A stretch of DNA of 64,000 nucleotides from a virus: positions 124,001 through 188,000 of the IMG/VR virus record IMGVR_UViG_3300035665_000001; one strand, given 5' to 3'. The position numbers and the translations under genes are program-made. Under the pieces are notes generated by a model. It was not told where the DNA came from, did no database searches, and was given only the letters and a program-made list of their open reading frames with translations. Shown one piece after another: positions 35,019 to 43,092 of the stretch. The first letter of the stretch is position 1, and the number at the start of each line of letters is the position of its first letter.

Positions 35019-35591
35019 CTACATAAGTCTCAAACCCTTATTGAATGAGTTTTTACCTTTTAAATTGTTGATGATTGTTTTTGGTGATTTTTGTGGTTTT
35101 TCACTGTTGTCATCATTATCTGTTGTGGAGTCGTTATATTGTGAATCATTATTTTCTTTGTTTTTAGTGAGTTTAGTATATTCTTTTTGTTTTGAATTTG
35201 CCCTTACATCAGTATAAGCATTTTTATCGTGTGATACCGTTTCTTCTCCATTTTCATTTGTAGTTGGGATAAATGATAATGTTCCCCAATCAGTTTTAAA
35301 AAAAACATATGAACCAACACCGGATGAATCTCTGGTTTTTAATAATTTTGCTCTAATAATTCCTGAATCTCTTGATGCTGAATTTGGGATGAACGCTAAT
35401 ACATTATCAGCACTTTGAATTTTTGCGATACCACCTTGAATATTTTCTTCTGAAATATCATTGGTATCACCACTAGCACTATTATGGGTAAGTATGTCAT
35501 TAGTAAAAAATAAGTGATCACCATCAACAGTAATATCTCTGGTTTTTCTAATACCAATTTTTTGAATATTTACGATTTCATCCAATACCAT
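35019..35591 (-). CDS. Replicative helicase C-terminal piece with gp41-type split C-intein
   Basis: Residues 1-37 (MVLDEIVNIQKIGIRKTRDI, then DHLFFTNDILTHN) are a C-intein ending in the catalytic His-Asn, of the same length and pattern as the gp41-1 and gp41-8 C-inteins. Ser38 is the +1 extein residue. The extein (GGIAKIQSADNVLAFIPNSA, IIRAKLLKTRDSSGVG, WGTLSF) is the end of a DnaB/gp41-type helicase core. A low-complexity acidic/Lys tail of ~80 residues follows. The ATG at 35591 has GGGAG six bases upstream. The N-terminal helicase piece with its N-intein must lie outside this window. Trans-splicing would be required for an intact helicase. Confidence 0.9.
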   Translation of the reverse strand: MVLDEIVNIQKIGIRKTRDITVDGDHLFFTNDILTHNSASGDTNDISEENIQGGIAKIQSADNVLAFIPNSASRDSGIIRAKLLKTRDSSGVGSYVFFKTDWGTLSFIPTTNENGEETVSHDKNAYTDVRANSKQKEYTKLTKNKENNDSQYNDSTTDNDDNSEKPQKSPKTIINNLKGKNSFNKGLRLM

Positions 35592-35629
35592 TATTTCTCC
35601 CAATTAAATTGATTTAGTTGTTTTTAAGA

Positions 35630-35635
35630 ATTATA
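35630..35635 (-). promoter_or_regulatory. Early-type -10 box
   Basis: Minus strand ATTGTATAATTC, 39 bases before the helicase-piece start at 35591. Confidence 0.5.
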
Positions 35636-35762
35636 CAATAGTTTTACTTGTAATGATATTAGAAATATGATGCTATGAGAGTTCATTTACCAATGCTCTG
35701 CAGAAATGCCACGTCTTGTAGGGTGGGGTGGTTCACAACATCATATTTCTAATGTAATGGTG

Positions 35763-36863
35763 TTAAGTGTTATTCTGATTGACTTGTGATATTTCTTGAA
35801 GACCAACTTTTTTAATTTCTTCAAAACATTTTTCAAACGCTTCTACTATAGTAGGATCAAATTGTGTTCCTGCACCTGCTATGATAATTTCTTTTGCCTC
35901 GTCAAAACTTACTTTTTCTCGGTATGGTCTTTTTGAAATTAAAGCCTCTAAAGTATCAATTATGTGAATTAATCTTGCAGATATTGGTATTTCAAATCCA
36001 CTCAATCCTTCTGGATACCCTGTTCCATCCCATTTCTCATGATGATAATGTGCCATTTCAATCGCAGTATCAATGTATGTAGTTACTTCTGGTTTCATCA
36101 ATAGTTCGTCTTTAACAAATTCTAATGCAACACATCCCAATCGTGTATGTTCCTGCATGATATGATTTTCATTTTCTGTATATTTATCCCTTTTTAAGAG
36201 TGTATTGTCTCGAATACCTACCATACCTATGTCATATAATGTCGCAGATAAACAGATATGTTCAACAAATTCAGATGTTAAATCATAAATATATTCTTTA
36301 TTTTTAGTAAGCTGATTGACTAAAATTTTAATATACTCTTTTATGAGTGAACTATGTTCAAATGCATTAGCGTGGTTAAATTTTGTCAAGTATGACACCG
36401 CCAATAATACTACATCGGTAAATTTATTATAATCCGTTTGAAATCGATTATTGTCATTCTCTAATTTCACAATGTATTCTTGTAATTCTTTTATTTTTGT
36501 GTTTGCTTTTATCTGATTGTTGACCCTAGCTAAAAAAATCAATGGTGTAATTGGTTTACGCATATAATCTACTGCACCTAATTCAAATCCTCGAAATTCA
36601 TCGGAAATATCATCTAATTCAGATATAAAAATTACGGGTGTGTTTTTATATCTGGAATCGTTTTTCAACAGTTCAAACATATCATACCCAGTTTCAAAAG
36701 GCATGATTACATCTATTACAAAAAGTGATATGTTATTAGCTACGGATATTATTTTTTTTGCTGATTTAACAGAGCTTGCAGTTTTAACTTTGTAAAATGG
36801 TTTTAAAATTCCACGAATGGTATCGACACTTTCACCATCATCATCGATTATCAATATAGTCAT
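35763..36863 (-). CDS. REC plus HD-GYP response regulator with altered HD motif, 366 aa
   Basis: Residues 1-125 form a receiver domain: acidic cluster IDDD (6-9), phospho-acceptor Asp51 in FVIDVIMP, Ser of FISE and Lys of YMRKP. A short coiled coil leads to an HD-GYP domain (about 160-350) with HSSLIKEY, QEHTRLGCVAL, HYHHEKWDGTGYPEGLSG, SARLIHIIDTLEAL and GTQFDP. HD-GYP proteins normally hydrolyse cyclic-di-GMP. Here the central LHDIGK reads LYDIGM, losing a metal-binding His, so catalysis is doubtful. It may act as a dominant decoy or a sensor in host signalling. Confidence 0.9.
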   Translation of the reverse strand: MTILIIDDDGESVDTIRGILKPFYKVKTASSVKSAKKIISVANNISLFVIDVIMPFETGYDMFELLKNDSRYKNTPVIFISELDDISDEFRGFELGAVDYMRKPITPLIFLARVNNQIKANTKIKELQEYIVKLENDNNRFQTDYNKFTDVVLLAVSYLTKFNHANAFEHSSLIKEYIKILVNQLTKNKEYIYDLTSEFVEHICLSATLYDIGMVGIRDNTLLKRDKYTENENHIMQEHTRLGCVALEFVKDELLMKPEVTTYIDTAIEMAHYHHEKWDGTGYPEGLSGFEIPISARLIHIIDTLEALISKRPYREKVSFDEAKEIIIAGAGTQFDPTIVEAFEKCFEEIKKVGLQEISQVNQNNT

Positions 36864-36893
36864 AATTTCCCCACTTGGTTTGAATGAACTTGG

Positions 36894-37244
36894 TTAGTTA
36901 TTGAAATTTAACAGATTATTATTTTGTTCCAATGGTTTCCACATTTTTGCAAATTTCAAAACTTTCGGGACATCATCTTTTTGTGTTGGACAAACAACTA
37001 TACTTGAGTCTTTACCACCTAAAGTATGTAATTCATGACCGATACACACATTAGGTAATTCTTTTATTTTATCAAACTCTTTTTGTGTAACTCGAAGAAC
37101 AACTTTTCGAAATGATTCAGATAACCATTGTTGATAATTTTCATTATCGCTAAATTTAATATGTGCCCATAAAACACTATGTGCAACTAATGTTGGTGTC
37201 ATAAAATCAGGAAATTCATCCAAAACGGCAATATACATCTTCAT
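36894..37244 (-). CDS. Peptidyl-tRNA hydrolase II-like protein, 116 aa
   Basis: The order KMYIAVLDEFPDFMTPTLVA followed by AHSVLWAH, SFRKVVLRVTQKEFDKIKEL, HTLGGKDSSIVVCPT and PKVLKFAKMWKP resembles the compact PTH2 fold: strand, helix with conserved His, strand, and a T-GG turn. The usual catalytic pattern is only partly kept, so the assignment is tentative. It would recycle peptidyl-tRNA or use the fold for another purpose. Confidence 0.5.
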   Translation of the reverse strand: MKMYIAVLDEFPDFMTPTLVAHSVLWAHIKFSDNENYQQWLSESFRKVVLRVTQKEFDKIKELPNVCIGHELHTLGGKDSSIVVCPTQKDDVPKVLKFAKMWKPLEQNNNLLNFNN

Positions 37245-37276
37245 AATTTTCTCTTTTTAAGATTTAATATGTTGAT

Positions 37277-37284
37277 TATTTATA
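37277..37284 (-). promoter_or_regulatory. Late-type box
   Basis: TATAAATA on the minus strand, 33 bases before the start at 37244. Confidence 0.5.
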
Positions 37285-37337
37285 AGTTCACCGATTAACT
37301 CAATTAATATCATTTTTTTGTAAAAAAATAGTTTAAA

Positions 37338-38189
37338 TTATTTTTTCATATCAAAATTTTTGATAAAGTATTCTTCTCTGAGCACTTCAATGGTATTGTC
37401 TTTTTTCCATTGAATTGCCACGGTTTTTTTAACTAATGCATCATCTCTTTCTTTTCCTAATCCAATCACTATTACGTAATTAGATTTAGATTCTAAATGT
37501 GCTGATGATTTTGACCATAAACTACCTATCTCAATATTACAAGTTGTGTTGGGGTTTTCTTCTTGAAAGAGTATTTCTGTTTTTAATATGTTTGAATTTC
37601 TATCTGCCCAATGAACTACAACACACATTTCTTCTGCTTTTGGTGGTGCGGTATTCCAATCAGGAATAAATTTTTCATATTTGGTGAATGATTGATAATT
37701 AAGAAATTCTTTAATATCTTCGACAGAATGAAAATGTTTATTCTCTGTAAAATGATAAACCATTTTGTTTATTTGGTCTTCATTCAAACCAACTGCAACT
37801 TCAACCGTAGTAGGTTTAACAAAATCATCTCGATTATTTACCAACCATTTTTTTATTTTGGTAATATTTGAGTTTATATCACCATCTAAAAATCGTGCTA
37901 AACGATGTACTTGTTCATTTGTCAACCCAACCGCAACTTCTTTCTCCACCACATCGTCAAATTTCTGTAAATTTAAATAAGATTTAATGCACTCTAAAAT
38001 AGTTATCGTGCCTTTTCTTTGCCATATTGCATTTTCTAAATCTATGATTTGACTATCACTCAAGCCAACAACAGACTTGGTTGGTTTAGGGTTATTTAAT
38101 TCTACCCACCGGGTAATAGCTTTCTTATAATCGAAAATTGTATCAACTGATAAAAATTTTGCTAAACTTTCAATTTCCAATGAATTCAT
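37338..38189 (-). CDS. Three-repeat hypothetical protein, 283 aa
   Basis: Three helical repeats of ~50 residues each open with Val-Gly-Leu followed by x-x-x-Gln-(Ile/Val): VGLSDSQIIDLENAI (about 41), VGLTNEQVHRLARFL (about 87), VGLNEDQINKMVYHF (about 133). A C-terminal beta-rich domain of ~110 residues follows. The modular helical part may be a binding scaffold; no catalytic motif is visible. Confidence 0.7.
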   Translation of the reverse strand: MNSLEIESLAKFLSVDTIFDYKKAITRWVELNNPKPTKSVVGLSDSQIIDLENAIWQRKGTITILECIKSYLNLQKFDDVVEKEVAVGLTNEQVHRLARFLDGDINSNITKIKKWLVNNRDDFVKPTTVEVAVGLNEDQINKMVYHFTENKHFHSVEDIKEFLNYQSFTKYEKFIPDWNTAPPKAEEMCVVVHWADRNSNILKTEILFQEENPNTTCNIEIGSLWSKSSAHLESKSNYVIVIGLGKERDDALVKKTVAIQWKKDNTIEVLREEYFIKNFDMKK

Positions 38190-38294
38190 TTTTTCTCTCT
38201 TTTAAGGTTATTTTTGCAAATTAGTTTGATGAGGAGTGTTTTTTAAATGTTAAAATGTGGCATTTTTTTGGTTTTCGTAGGGAAGGATTGTAGT

Positions 38295-38329
38295 ATCTTA
38301 ATGTTGATGGATAACACCAACATTAAGAT
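38295..38329. terminator. Hairpin downstream of the 38344 gene
   Basis: ATCTTAATGTTG pairs perfectly with CAACATTAAGAT; no strong T-run follows on the minus strand. Confidence 0.55.
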
Positions 38330-38343
38330 GTAATTTTTGTTGC

Positions 38344-38829
38344 TTAATCAATAAATGATGATGCTTTTCCATTATCATCAATTAGAATATAAGCCGAACT
38401 TCTACCGGCATATGCCCTAACAACAATAGAACCGTTTGCTCGATAAGGAGGAACAGTATCTAATGACCACCCTTTATTTTCTTCAACATATTTTTTTGCG
38501 ATACTCAAAGCATCATCTTTTTCTTTTTTTGATAACTCAGTAGTTTTATCATCTTTAACACTATCGGCAGTTTGAGATTTTTTTGTTATTTCTGATACAG
38601 GTTTATCAACACCTTCACCAAACTTTTCATCTGCCGCAGAAATATTTTGTTTAGCAGTAGCACCACTGGTATTGTAGATTCCATAAAACCAACTTTTTTC
38701 TTCTGCATCCCATTTCAAACCCATTTTTTTTGCAATTTCTTTATCTTTGAAATCAACTTTATAATACCGTTTTGTTACCAAAGTGGGGGCTTGTTTTGTT
38801 TCATTAATCAATAATTCACGAACTTTCAT
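38344..38829 (-). CDS. Probable packaged protein with leader and DUF5710-like domain, 161 aa
   Basis: The leader MKVRELLINETKQAP resembles T4 capsid targeting sequences; Ile-Asn-Glu (8-10) fits the gp21 cleavage rule. Residues about 21-52 (RYYKVDFKDKEIAKKMGLKW, DAEEKSWFYG) match the DUF5710-like motif found in DNA-processing proteins. A Lys/Asp/Thr-rich linker and a second small domain follow. A TATAAATA late box lies 32 bases upstream. A co-injected protein is the inferred role. Confidence 0.7.
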   Translation of the reverse strand: MKVRELLINETKQAPTLVTKRYYKVDFKDKEIAKKMGLKWDAEEKSWFYGIYNTSGATAKQNISAADEKFGEGVDKPVSEITKKSQTADSVKDDKTTELSKKEKDDALSIAKKYVEENKGWSLDTVPPYRANGSIVVRAYAGRSSAYILIDDNGKASSFID

Positions 38830-38860
38830 TTAGAATTCTCCATTTACTATATTTTATCAG

Positions 38861-38868
38861 TATTTATA
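38861..38868 (-). promoter_or_regulatory. Late-type box
   Basis: TATAAATA on the minus strand, 32 bases before the start at 38829. Confidence 0.6.
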
Positions 38869-38907
38869 TTTTTCATCAAAAAAAGTGAATGATTTTCTGT
38901 GATTTCA

Positions 38908-39990
38908 TTACACTATTTTCGTTTTATTTTCGAAGATATACTGAATTTCATCAAATTCATCAAAATTTGGTAGTTCAAAGTTTTTTACCTGGTTTGAAAT
39001 AATATTATACTCTAATTTTTTATGATCTCGGTTATTTAAATTTTGAGTTATTTGTTTTTCACCAATTAAGAAAACCACAGCCTTATGATTATACTGTGTG
39101 GTTGGTATTTTAATAAGTTTATTCAAGCGATGTTCCTTAGTTAAATTTGTCATATCAACTAAAATGTTTTCTTTGTTTTTTACTGCATTTAGTAAATCTT
39201 TTAAACTCTGGTCGTGAGCTTTTTTAATATTTTTTTTATAATCGACAGAATCGTATCCCATTTTTTTATTATAAAAAAAGTTGTCAACTGATATTATACT
39301 ATAATTTGAAAAATCTGAATTGTTTTTGACAAACGTTGATTTTCCACTACCAGATAACCCAATTAAAAATACAGCATCCAATTTTCTTTTTTCCCTAAAC
39401 TGTTGTTTATTATATGGGATATAGTTTTCTAAATGAGTGAACTGGTTGTCAATAAATACCAGCTCATCATTAAAATCGGGTGAAATTTCTCTACCGTACG
39501 CATCAGCCTTAACAAAATCAATAAGTTCTTTTAAAAATTCCGGTTGGTGTCCATAACATAAATCCAAATTTTTTATTTTTTCCTCAATAGGAATTTTGTT
39601 CCAAAGAGTACCGTGTCTAGCAATTAATTGCAATGTTAATAAAAAATCGATTTCAAATTCTGTTGAGGCATGTTTTAGAATATCTATACTTTTGACCATT
39701 GATACGTTTTCATGGTCATAAAACGCTACTCGCCCGTTCTCTTTTTCATATCTTACATAAACTTTACCGATATCATGCAGTATTGCCGCAAAAATATGGT
39801 TATTATTATTTAATGCTAAATCCAATACCATTTCAGTATGACACCATACAGTTCCTTCAAAATGAAAAGGATTTTTACTACCATTACTATGTGTATGATC
39901 ACATAATACCATAGCATTGTATAATTCAACATAATTGGTTTTAAACCAATTCACAATTTTTTGTTTTTCAACTGTCATTAGATTAGCCAT
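38908..39990 (-). CDS. HD-domain phosphohydrolase fused to a P-loop kinase, 360 aa
   Basis: Residues about 40-175 form an HD domain: WCHTEMVLDLA, AAILHDIGKVYVRYEK (the His-Asp pair with Gly-Lys), FYDHENVSM and a closing Asp. Residues about 205-350 are a kinase-like P-loop domain with FLIGLSGSGKSTF, VDNFF and ILVDMTNLTKEHR. This recalls RNA-end or nucleotide phosphatase-kinase enzymes such as T4 Pnk in logic, but with an HD phosphatase placed first. Substrate unknown; RNA repair is an inference. It overlaps the upstream gene by 13 bases. Confidence 0.8.
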   Translation of the reverse strand: MANLMTVEKQKIVNWFKTNYVELYNAMVLCDHTHSNGSKNPFHFEGTVWCHTEMVLDLALNNNNHIFAAILHDIGKVYVRYEKENGRVAFYDHENVSMVKSIDILKHASTEFEIDFLLTLQLIARHGTLWNKIPIEEKIKNLDLCYGHQPEFLKELIDFVKADAYGREISPDFNDELVFIDNQFTHLENYIPYNKQQFREKRKLDAVFLIGLSGSGKSTFVKNNSDFSNYSIISVDNFFYNKKMGYDSVDYKKNIKKAHDQSLKDLLNAVKNKENILVDMTNLTKEHRLNKLIKIPTTQYNHKAVVFLIGEKQITQNLNNRDHKKLEYNIISNQVKNFELPNFDEFDEIQYIFENKTKIV

Positions 39991-40343
39991 TCTGGATTTT
40001 CTATTTGGATTTTTTTATATAATTCTATAAAATGTGAAAAATCTATACCATTGATTGACTCAAAATTTTTGAAAAATTCTTTAGCCCATAATTTTTCAGC
40101 TATCTCTTTATCTTGTATTTTAAACAGATAATTATAATTTGCAGGTGGAATATCAATATATACTGTAAGAAATTCCATATTATCGCTTTTGTCAAACTTA
40201 ACTGTGCGAAATGTGGCGGATTTATCTTGCAGTAAATCTACTAAAAATACTTTTTCAAGTTTAATAGTTTGTACCGCGGTATACGTTGGAATAAAAACAT
40301 ACCAATAGTAATTATGTGGCACTAGATCACTGGGTTTTATCAT
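39978..40343 (-). CDS. Hypothetical protein, 121 aa
   Basis: A mixed alpha/beta protein rich in aromatic residues (PHNYYWYVFIPTY near the N-terminus) ending ENPEWLI. It overlaps the HD-kinase gene by 13 bases, so they form a unit. No motif recognised. Confidence 0.65.
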   Translation of the reverse strand: MIKPSDLVPHNYYWYVFIPTYTAVQTIKLEKVFLVDLLQDKSATFRTVKFDKSDNMEFLTVYIDIPPANYNYLFKIQDKEIAEKLWAKEFFKNFESINGIDFSHFIELYKKIQIENPEWLI

Positions 40344-40349
40344 AACATA

Positions 40350-40610
40350 TTATTCCAAATAGTCATTTGTTTTAACTGGGTGTTTAAATGTTGATACCCA
40401 TTTTTCAATACAGTCATCACAAATTTCAAAATCCCAGGTATCCATATCAAATTTTGAACCATATCCAAATAAAATTGAAAAATTGGTTATGTTTGAACAT
40501 ACAAATTGATATTCATCTGTGATATGGGTTTCTTTACCACAACAATCACAAGCCACCATAGATACTATTTTTTCTGTTGTAGTTACTTCTTTTTCAATGT
40601 ATTTAATCAT
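40350..40610 (-). CDS. Small zinc-binding-like protein, 86 aa
   Basis: The ATG at 40610 (MIKYIEKEV) is used; it overlaps the previous gene's end by eight bases. Two Cys-x-x-Cys pairs (ACDCCGKET and EICDDCIEKW) suggest one zinc site. A short hydrophobic stretch lies between. Similar small zinc-ribbon proteins are common in large phages, but the role is unknown. Confidence 0.7.
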   Translation of the reverse strand: MIKYIEKEVTTTEKIVSMVACDCCGKETHITDEYQFVCSNITNFSILFGYGSKFDMDTWDFEICDDCIEKWVSTFKHPVKTNDYLE

Positions 40611-40911
40611 GATTAATTTTCTTTTTTTTGGTTTTAATTTTAGAATCACATAGAGAAGACATTAGATCCTCCTGTTGTACCATATATTCTATAAATTTTT
40701 TATGAGACATAACATCGAAACAAACATAATCAATTATATTTTTAAAATTTGGAATTGCAACTATTAATTCTTCATCATTTGATAGAGTTTCAATGGCATA
40801 TTTAAATTCTAAAATTGATGGTTTGTGGTTATATCCATACGCCATAACATAATTATAATTATTATCCATAAACACCAAATAATATTCGAACTCTTTAAAA
40901 GTTGTTGTCAT
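40603..40911 (-). CDS. Hypothetical protein, 102 aa
   Basis: It starts MTTTFKEFEYYLVFMDNNYN and ends in a strongly basic Lys-rich tail (KIKTKKKKINHD). Coupled by overlap to the zinc-binding-like gene. Unrecognised. Confidence 0.6.
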   Translation of the reverse strand: MTTTFKEFEYYLVFMDNNYNYVMAYGYNHKPSILEFKYAIETLSNDEELIVAIPNFKNIIDYVCFDVMSHKKFIEYMVQQEDLMSSLCDSKIKTKKKKINHD

Positions 40912-40988
40912 TTTTTAATCCTGTAGAGTTATTGAAAAAACACTCCCATAACTGGGTTAAGTAGATGCAATGTATTATTTTCAATTCA

Positions 40989-41249
40989 TTATACATTTTT
41001 TTTAAAAACAATTGGATCTGACGCTTTTCCTTTTTCACGAGTATTGGAAACCTGAAATTTTCTTTGGTGGTTATTATCAACAGCAACACCCGACCATTCA
41101 ATACTTTCTGAAAAATCACCATAAAAATTACTTTCATTGTTATGGATTGCTTCATAATTTACAACATATTCTCTACCACCCACAATGAATATATCACCAC
41201 TTTTTAACTCTTTAAGTTCATCAAAAGTATATCTGACCATGTTTTTCAC
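40989..41249 (-). CDS. Hypothetical protein, 86 aa
   Basis: An N-terminal Tyr-Thr-Phe-Asp-Glu-Leu-Lys-Glu-Leu helix leads to SGDIFIVGGREYVVNYEAI, a small beta-barrel-like pattern (SH3-like). It lies one base from the stop of the membrane-protein gene at 41251 and is probably co-transcribed. Confidence 0.65.
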   Translation of the reverse strand: MKNMVRYTFDELKELKSGDIFIVGGREYVVNYEAIHNNESNFYGDFSESIEWSGVAVDNNHQRKFQVSNTREKGKASDPIVFKKNV

Positions 41250-41250
41250 A

Positions 41251-41880
41251 TTATAATTTAAAATTTGATGTAATGTTTAATAAACTACTAAACAAATTAA
41301 GTATATTCAAATATAAATCCATTGCTGCCTCTATTGGAGTAACATCGGTGTATAGAACTCGCTGTGTATCATAAATCATGTAAAATGAAAACATAATAGC
41401 CACACAATATGAAATATATAATGATAGTAATGAACTTCCTATAAATATGTTGATTACCATTAATAGTAACATACCAATTAACACCCAAAATAAATAAGTG
41501 CCCATAGTTAAGAAATTTTTACGAGTGGTTGATGCGTAAAGTGTCAAACCACCAGTGATAAACGTTGTTAATGTTAATGATTGTATAATCACATCACTTG
41601 ATCCAATACTGATAAAATGATTTAATGTAGGTACTAAAGTTATACCTGTAAATAAAGTAAAAAGATAATATGCCACTGGAACTTTTTTAAATATAAACCA
41701 AAAAAGAATCAAAAATTCCAACAATATTAAAATGAAAAATGTAACAGCTGTCAATACATGTGTGTATGGTAATATTGCCCATGATCCAAGCATTGCCAAT
41801 AAGACCCCATTAAACACATACGAGTATGTTTTTCCTAATTTTTGTAAATTGTCACTTGTAGTATTACTAACTAATTGCAT
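41251..41880 (-). CDS. Bax inhibitor-1/YccA-like membrane protein, 209 aa
   Basis: Six or seven transmembrane helices fill the 209 residues. The end YMIYDTQRVLYTDVTPIEAA followed by MDLYLNILNLFSSLLNI is the conserved signature of the BI-1/YccA (UPF0005) family, in which an Asp pair in the last helices is essential. Bacterial YccA and YbhL modulate the FtsH membrane protease. A phage copy could protect membrane or phage proteins from FtsH or affect ion balance; this role is inferred. A GATAAATA box lies about 40 bases upstream. Confidence 0.85.
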   Translation of the reverse strand: MQLVSNTTSDNLQKLGKTYSYVFNGVLLAMLGSWAILPYTHVLTAVTFFILILLEFLILFWFIFKKVPVAYYLFTLFTGITLVPTLNHFISIGSSDVIIQSLTLTTFITGGLTLYASTTRKNFLTMGTYLFWVLIGMLLLMVINIFIGSSLLSLYISYCVAIMFSFYMIYDTQRVLYTDVTPIEAAMDLYLNILNLFSSLLNITSNFKL

Positions 41881-41912
41881 GTTTGTACCCTCTATATATT
41901 AAAATTAATTTT

Positions 41913-42206
41913 TCACCTATTTATCAATTCGTACAGTTCGTCACGTAAAGTTTCGATTTCAAATTCCATTGCATTAATTTTTGCTTTCAATTCATTAATC
42001 TTTTCTTCTGAAATACGTTCCTCTAAAAATAAATCAATCATATCATTTATTAATACTAGTTCTGAAAAATCAGTTTTAAAAATCAACTCCGATTTAACAT
42101 TATTCCTTGTTCGATACACCGAAATTCCAGAATCTTCTTTTTCAATACACAAGGTAAAAATTGTTTTACTGTTTTCTGATAAGAAACTATTGTCATCTCT
42201 TAACAA
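41913..42206 (-). CDS. Hypothetical protein with C-terminal coiled coil, 97 aa
   Basis: The first 55 residues are beta-rich (TIFTLCIEKEDSGISVYRT); the last 40 form a coiled coil (EEKINELKAKINAMEFEIET). It lies just downstream of the metallo-beta-lactamase-fold gene in the same direction. Function unknown. Confidence 0.65.
   Translation of the reverse strand: MLRDDNSFLSENSKTIFTLCIEKEDSGISVYRTRNNVKSELIFKTDFSELVLINDMIDLFLEERISEEKINELKAKINAMEFEIETLRDELYELINR
41918..41925 (-). promoter_or_regulatory. Late-type box
   Basis: GATAAATA on the minus strand inside the end of the 41913 gene, 38 bases before the BI-1-like start. Confidence 0.45.
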
Positions 42207-42219
42207 TGGTTCGAGTGAT

Positions 42220-43080
42220 TTAGGAATCTGTTTTTTCCTTTTCTAACGTATTTTTAATGATGGTAGTGTCAAATACTTGACCTCTATAAATTACTCCCGC
42301 AAAACCATCGTTTATTACCTCTGTATTTAATTCATCAAAAGTTTTACCATTTAACATATAATGGTATAACCACATTTTTTTCTTATATACCTCAGGAATA
42401 TCTTTTAATTGGTGGTATTGACAATGTACACCATTTTCATAATTTGCAAATTCACATTCTTGGAAAATAATATCGGCATATTCCCAGAATGACATTAATC
42501 GCCAAAAATCAAATTGTGTGTCCCCACTGTAAAAAAACTTAATTCCATCTTCCTGCCATTTCAAACCAAATGCAGGTACTTCATCTTCATCATCAACAAT
42601 ATGTGGTAGTCTAACTGGATAAAATTCAGTTCCTAGAAATTGAAATCCATCTCTAGGTCTAATACGTCTAACATCGAAGTAATCATCCAATCCAACTTTA
42701 CTATTTTTATTATGACACCCCATATTTCCTTTTAAAACATTCTCCCATAAAACATCCATTACCTTTGGGTTTGCAAATAACATAGGTTTTTCTGCGTTAG
42801 GATTAAAAAATGTTTTGAATCCAATAAGTTCGAGACCACCATTATGGTCGCCATGGTTGTGCGTAATAAAAATATGTTTAATATCTGTTACATCAATATT
42901 GTTATACTCTAAAGCCTCACCAATATGATAACCTACATCAATTAACAGATTAGAAGTAACTACTTCAGTTACTCCTTCCTCTGATACAATAGTTCCTGTC
43001 TTGGTTATTAAAATGTTGGAATGGAAATTTTCTTTTATTGAAACAAATGCACTTCCACTACCTAAAAATTTAATTATCAT
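42220..43080 (-). CDS. Metallo-beta-lactamase-fold hydrolase, 286 aa
   Basis: Motifs in order: IIKFLGSGSAF (N-terminal strand as in RNase Z/PhnP-like proteins), LLIDVGYH, IFITHNHGDHNGG (HxHxDH metal site, about 73-78), a later VRLPHIVDDED (His), FFYSGDTQFD (bridging Asp) and QECEFAN. These fit an RNase Z-like phosphodiesterase of the fold. Phage enzymes of this fold (Apyc1) hydrolyse cyclic nucleotide immune signals, so an anti-Pycsar or related role is conceivable; tRNA or phosphonate-type hydrolysis are alternatives. Confidence 0.85.
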   Translation of the reverse strand: MIIKFLGSGSAFVSIKENFHSNILITKTGTIVSEEGVTEVVTSNLLIDVGYHIGEALEYNNIDVTDIKHIFITHNHGDHNGGLELIGFKTFFNPNAEKPMLFANPKVMDVLWENVLKGNMGCHNKNSKVGLDDYFDVRRIRPRDGFQFLGTEFYPVRLPHIVDDEDEVPAFGLKWQEDGIKFFYSGDTQFDFWRLMSFWEYADIIFQECEFANYENGVHCQYHQLKDIPEVYKKKMWLYHYMLNGKTFDELNTEVINDGFAGVIYRGQVFDTTIIKNTLEKEKTDS

Positions 43081-43092
43081 TCATTTTCACCA

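Noticed and set aside
40895-41155. Minus-strand frame overlapping 40989-41249
   Set aside because: It is out of frame with the better-supported gene and has a basic, unnatural composition.
42840-42880. THNHGDHNGG as a possible intein terminus (His-Asn)
   Set aside because: It is the HxHxDH metal site of a metallo-beta-lactamase fold in an uninterrupted protein.
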